This document shows positions 9,190 through 12,122 of a DNA stretch of 12,122 nt, in pieces (position 1 is the stretch's first letter; each line of letters starts with the position of its first letter). The notes beneath the pieces were generated by a model. The model searched no databases and was not told the DNA's origin. It saw only the letters and a program-made list of their open reading frames with translations. Where the stretch lies: assembly GCA_001970855.1 (NCBI GenBank), contig LSSN01004157.1, forward strand, positions 1-12,122, read 5' to 3'. Source of the stretch: Smittium culicis (Eukaryota; Kickxellomycota; Harpellomycetes; Harpellales; Legeriomycetaceae). Both the position numbers and the translations under genes were made by a program.

Positions 9190-9223
9190 TTTGATTACTA
9201 ATCAAGTTTGATTAGTAATCAAA
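9190..9223. repeat. Perfect 16-bp-arm palindrome in LTR-R
   Basis: Arms at 9190-9205 and 9208-9223 pair exactly around GT. This is the LTR-R copy of the double dyad at 95-128. It lies between the GAA/TTC arrays and the 24-bp repeats. Confidence 0.85.
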
Positions 9224-9244
9224 CATATATTTTTCTATAGCTTT

Positions 9245-9317
9245 CTTTTAGTTTATTCTGTATTTTTTCTTTCAGTTTATTCTGTAGTTTTTCCTTTAGT
9301 TTATTCTGTAGTTTTTC
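9245..9317. repeat. 24-bp tandem repeat inside LTR-R
   Basis: Three copies of a unit containing AGTTTATTCTGTAGTTTTT are present, the reverse complement of the array at 1-72. The copy next to the TATA side is cleanest; the other two carry substitutions. The array sits about 40 bp upstream of the TATA-like box. Confidence 0.85.
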
Positions 9318-9355
9318 TTTGAAGTTTATGACCTAAAACCAAGCAACGGAAAAAG

Positions 9356-9364
9356 TATAAAAAG
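9356..9364 (+). promoter_or_regulatory. TATA-like box of the LTR promoter
   Basis: TATAAAAAG lies downstream of the GAA/TTC arrays and upstream of AATAAA, the order expected of an LTR. A transcript would start near 9385-9395 and run rightward into LINE-A, antisense to its ORF2. Confidence 0.55.
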
Positions 9365-9422
9365 TTTACGTTTTTCCTGTCTTGAATTCGACATCTAGTA
9401 TCTTGTATACTTTCTAATAAGT

Positions 9423-9432
9423 AATAAATAAA
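9423..9432 (+). terminator. LTR poly(A) signal candidate
   Basis: Two overlapping AATAAA hexamers (9423-9428 and 9427-9432) lie about 65 bp after the TATA-like box, in the right place to end R. Together with the TATA-like box they fix the LTR as plus-strand sense. Confidence 0.5.
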
Positions 9433-9498
9433 TATCTTTGTAGTAAATATAACTTTTGACTTCACTTGCCTTGCACTCTTATAGCCCAGATCTTGACA

Positions 9499-11662
9499 CC
9501 TTGCTATAGTCGATATATCACAGCCATGTTCCCTTGTTCTGAGTTTTCCGTCTGCGTACTACTTCATATAGACTGGTCGCTTGGCCCGCACACTCCTCGA
9601 AATTCCGAAATCCAGCTTGCTCTTTTACCAATATTTGGTATTTCGCATCGATTTTGCTGAGTTTGGTGGCCACAATTTTGGCCACCAGTTTCGCCAATGT
9701 TGGGATCAGCAATATCCCTCGGTAGTTATCGGGGTCCTTCAGGTCACCCTTTTTAGGTACCGGGACCACCACTGAAGTTTCTAGGCACTCGGGTATATTT
9801 CCAGTATCATACATAAAATTGATAATTTTGTTTAATAATTTTGCTAGTGGCGATGAAGGTGTTGGCTCAGACATCACCAGTTTCCATACCTCAGATGGTA
9901 CACCGTCAGCTCCCGGAGCCTTGTTGTTAGGTGTATCACGAAGTGAATCAGTAATATCTGACCAAAGAATAGTGTTATCGCATTCTGGGTAATAGTCAGT
10001 GTCCGTATTAATAAGATTTTCCTACTTATCTGTCGATCGGCTGATTCCAGTAGCGTCTTTGGCAAGTTCGCCAAAATGATTTGTCCAAATTTTTTTTTTA
10101 TTGTTTTTCAGCAGTTAAATTTTTATTTCTATCATACACCGGGCCATCGGCGATGCTTTGGAACGATTTCCCAGTGTATGATTTGATATAACGATAATAA
10201 GATTTTGAATCGTTGTTCAGAACCTGATCGGCGATTTTTTTTATACTTTTGGCGTGCTGGGCTTTTCTATCGGCCTTAATTGATCGATTTACATTCGATT
10301 TGGATTTGATGTATTCGCTGATTGGGCAATTATTCTTCGTTAATTTTCGAAATTTTTTTCGTCGCTTTTTTATTTTTTTGATAGTGTTCTTTGACAGCAC
10401 TGTTTTTATGGTTTCGCCAGATGCATCCAGTGTACCGAGCCGAGAAGTTTGATCCAAAACGGTGTCGATTAGGCCAGCGCAAAGCTCATTTAGGCCCATT
10501 TCTGTTTCGGCTAGCACTGTAAATCGGTTATGGCTGACAAAATTATTTTCAGCCAATTGTAATTTTTTCGCGTTAATTTTTGATTTTTTTGCCGGTACCT
10601 CGAGAGCGTCCAAATTCCACTGCGCTGCGATCGGCATATGGTCGGATAGGTCCAAATATCGGTTCGCTGTGCACCAGTTTGGACGACTGCTGAACCCAGC
10701 ATAGTATATGTGGTCGATCATTCGGCCCACAGTACTCTTATTGTACCTCGACCCGGTCGAGTTGGTCACTTTTGCATGTTGGAACCCAGTTCCAAGCTTC
10801 AGAGTAAACTTTTTTGACGCCGGGGTGTCCATATTGTAGTCCCCCAGCGGTATGTGTTTTTTAAATTTTTTATTGAAATTTTTATAGTTGTCCAAAAGCT
10901 CGGAAATCGCTCGCTTTTTGCGAATTCCAGCGTTTGGAAAGTGCACATTTGTTATTAAAAGCTCAAATTTATCACCATTTTTGGTGCGCCCAGAGACTAT
11001 CCCAGATAGCCAAGTTGGCGCGGCTTTAAATTCGCTAATTTCTAGTCCAATATTATTTTTTATTGCTAATAGTAGACCGGTGCCACCTTTGGCGTGGTCG
11101 GCTTTGGCCTCTATACAGGTGTATCCTGGTATGCGGCAGTGGTAAGTTTTTTTAGTTAATTAAGTTTCCTGTAGTTCCAGGATATCAGGATTAGCACTAT
11201 CAGACTTTGAAAAATTCAGATAGTGCTCAAGTTCGTCTTTTACACTCTTTATGCCTCGTATATTGTAGGTCATAACCGTCAGAGTGTTGTTTTTTGAGCA
11301 ATTAATTTTTTGATTTTTTCGGCCAGTGAAATTGGCGGATCGAAATTTTTAATTTTTTTCGCGCCTGATTTTTGCGCCCAGAGATTTTTCAATTGATTTT
11401 ATTTCAGTTTTTGATTTGTTGATTTGTTGATTTTTTGGTGGTCAATGGTGTGAATTTCATGCCTCCATTGGCGGTTACGAATTCTGATTTTTTTTACTGT
11501 AAACTGATGGTCTTTCAGAGTGCTATTGAGCACTATGTACTTTTTTACAGTATCTTTTTTGAGTTCTTGGACGTTGAGAACCAAGAATTTTTCGGTATTT
11601 TTTTGGAGATTTTTTTGAAGCTTTTGATATTTTATAATTTTTTTTGAAGTTTTTTGATTCAT
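9499..11662 (-). pseudogene. LINE-A ORF2, 5' half (Lys-rich leader, APE endonuclease, RT start), broken
   Basis: This is the N-terminal half of a LINE ORF2 protein. The ATG at 11660-11662 opens a Lys/Gln-rich leader; a frameshift near 11405 and a stop near 11365 precede the endonuclease. The endonuclease, which would nick target DNA, spans about 11280-10620. It shows Y-N-I-R-G, the catalytic Q-E-T (about 11163-11171), G-D-Y-N (about 10835-10850) and S-D-H-M-P-I (about 10630-10648). A TAA breaks it at 11160-11162. A one-base slip in a 10-base T run (10090-10099, plus strand) ends the next open stretch, and a TAG lies at 10022-10024. RT then begins with N-K-A-P-G-A-D-G-V-P-S-E, P-V-P-K-K-G-D, N-Y-R-G-I and E-Q-A-G-F. 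After a TGA at 9518-9520 it reads Y-I-D-Y-S-K (motif A, first catalytic Asp) and stops at the LTR border. The protein continues at 310. Confidence 0.88.
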
Positions 11663-11691
11663 ATTGTATGTGTATTTTGATAATTATGACA

Positions 11692-12122
11692 TCAGTACTC
11701 TATATCAGAGATTTCTTGATGTTCAGCGTCAGATCCAGGCTCTATAGCAGCTATATTGTTTCCTGGCGGCGCCTTATCTACATTTGATACGTAGTTATTA
11801 AACGCTTTTCCCGATAATTGCCACATTCTGGCTTTCGCTGCTATCAATGCGTGCGCTGATGGGGGGCTATACCTTTCAGATTCGTTTGTAGGGCTGAGAT
11901 TCGGTGATATGAACTCTTTTTTGATCTCCATTTGGGAGATCATATCACTGTCTACCGAGATATCGGAGAAATAAACACTAATAATAATGGATTTGGCTGT
12001 TCTTTTGATTATAGGTTGATGATTGTCATCATCACTACCGTCAGACTCGGTATCATTATCTGATGATACTTTTTCATTAGAGCTGCGAGGCATCACAGCA
12101 GCATTTAATGAGCTGGCGGGGG
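11692..12122 (-). CDS. Hypothetical protein upstream of LINE-A ORF2, possible ORF1, 5' partial
   Basis: An uninterrupted frame runs from the window edge to a TGA at 11692-11694 (about 143 codons visible). An internal ATG lies at about 12093, but the frame stays open to the edge, so the true start is probably outside. The visible part is hydrophilic: an acidic Ser/Asp-rich stretch (S-D-N-D-T-E-S-D-G-S-D-D-D), then basic and mixed sequence, and an acidic end. No zinc knuckle, RRM or coiled coil is visible. It ends 29 bp before the LINE-A ORF2 start on the same strand, the layout of LINE ORF1/ORF2 pairs, and it has no visible breaks, unlike ORF2. A host gene tail is the alternative. Confidence 0.45.
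   Translation of the reverse strand, partial: PASSLNAAVMPRSSNEKVSSDNDTESDGSDDDNHQPIIKRTAKSIIISVYFSDISVDSDMISQMEIKKEFISPNLSPTNESERYSPPSAHALIAAKARMWQLSGKAFNNYVSNVDKAPPGNNIAAIEPGSDAEHQEISDIEY

Larger units (their letters stand above)
9009..9498 (+). mobile_element. LTR-R, complete 490-bp solo LTR
   Basis: It begins TGTCATGAAT and ends GATCTTGACA, giving 5-bp terminal inverted repeats TGTCA/TGACA and the usual TG...CA ends. In sense order it holds two GAA/TTC arrays (9020-9120), nested palindromes, the 24-bp repeats, a TATA-like box (9356) and AATAAA (9423), as expected for U3-R-U5. No gag, pol, primer-binding site or polypurine tract adjoins it, so it is a solo LTR and its superfamily cannot be named. 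Its direct flanks (gcaga on the left, ccttg on the right) do not match each other. The right flank instead matches, in reverse complement, the flank of LTR-L (CAAGG versus AAAGG), which shows a rearrangement. Confidence 0.88.

Noticed and set aside
1..9320. A 9-kb DNA transposon with ~310-bp terminal inverted repeats carrying a P450 cargo gene
   Set aside because: The repeat has LTR ends (TGTCA/TGACA), a TATA-like box and AATAAA. Its outer borders are not the ends of the similarity as a TIR element would need, and the LINE halves explain the inverted order by inversion. No transposase is present.
1..9498. A DIRS-type element, since DIRS-1 has heat-shock sites in inverted terminal repeats
   Set aside because: No tyrosine recombinase or DIRS-type RT lies between the repeats. 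The RT fragments are LINE-type and continue outside the repeats.
9004..9503. A normal target-site duplication around LTR-R
   Set aside because: The direct flanks gcaga and ccttg do not match. The partner of ccttg is found beside LTR-L instead.
9874..10074. 66-aa minus-strand ORF as a gene
   Set aside because: The neighbouring frame carries the conserved RT start (N-K-A-P-G-A-D-G), interrupted only by the TAG at 10022, so this ORF is an out-of-frame shadow.

Overview
The window looks like nuclear DNA from an AT-rich eukaryote, most likely a fungus. The one intact gene is a cytochrome P450 with four short introns (71-115 bp) that begin GTAAG/GTAAGT and end TTAG. The rest is repeat-derived: non-LTR (LINE) retrotransposon ORFs, two copies of one LTR, and long AT-rich spacers. 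The compact introns, low GC and style of P450 and LINE would suit an early-diverging lineage such as Kickxellomycotina, but that placement is a guess. No prokaryotic signals, CRISPR, rRNA or tRNA genes were found.

Layout. 1-309: partial LTR (LTR-L), read on the minus strand. 310-~1875: 3' half of a dead LINE ORF2 (LINE-A), plus strand, starting abruptly inside reverse-transcriptase motif A. ~1876-5462: AT-rich spacer with a GC-richer unidentified island at ~3904-4395. 5463-7407: P450 gene, five exons, predicted 524 aa. 7408-~7830: AT-rich 3' flank with a ~42-bp imperfect repeat. ~7830-9008: 3' part of a second, diverged LINE (LINE-B), plus strand. 9009-9498: complete LTR (LTR-R), plus strand, TGTCA...TGACA, with two heat-shock-element-like arrays, palindromes, 24-bp repeats, a TATA-like box and AATAAA. 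9499-11662: 5' half of LINE-A ORF2 on the minus strand (Lys-rich leader, APE-type endonuclease, start of RT). 11692-12122: an upstream minus-strand ORF, possibly LINE ORF1, open at the window edge.

Main result. The LINE-A half at 9499-11662 stops exactly at one LTR border, and the half at 310-1875 starts exactly at the other LTR's border. The LINE bases touching the two LTRs are CAAGG and AAAGG, as expected for a short target-site duplication. Joined, they restore the RT motif A reading (D-Y-S-K-A-Y-D). The simplest account is a solo LTR inserted in LINE-A, followed by recombination between two inverted LTR copies that flipped the ~8.7 kb segment 310-9008, carrying the P450 gene, LINE-B and half of LINE-A. 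An assembly error through the repeat is the main alternative.

Second result. Each LTR carries two arrays of alternating GAA/TTC triplets in strict 5-bp steps (8 and 9 steps), the architecture bound by heat shock factor. They lie upstream of the TATA-like box in LTR sense, so this retroelement family was probably heat- or stress-inducible.
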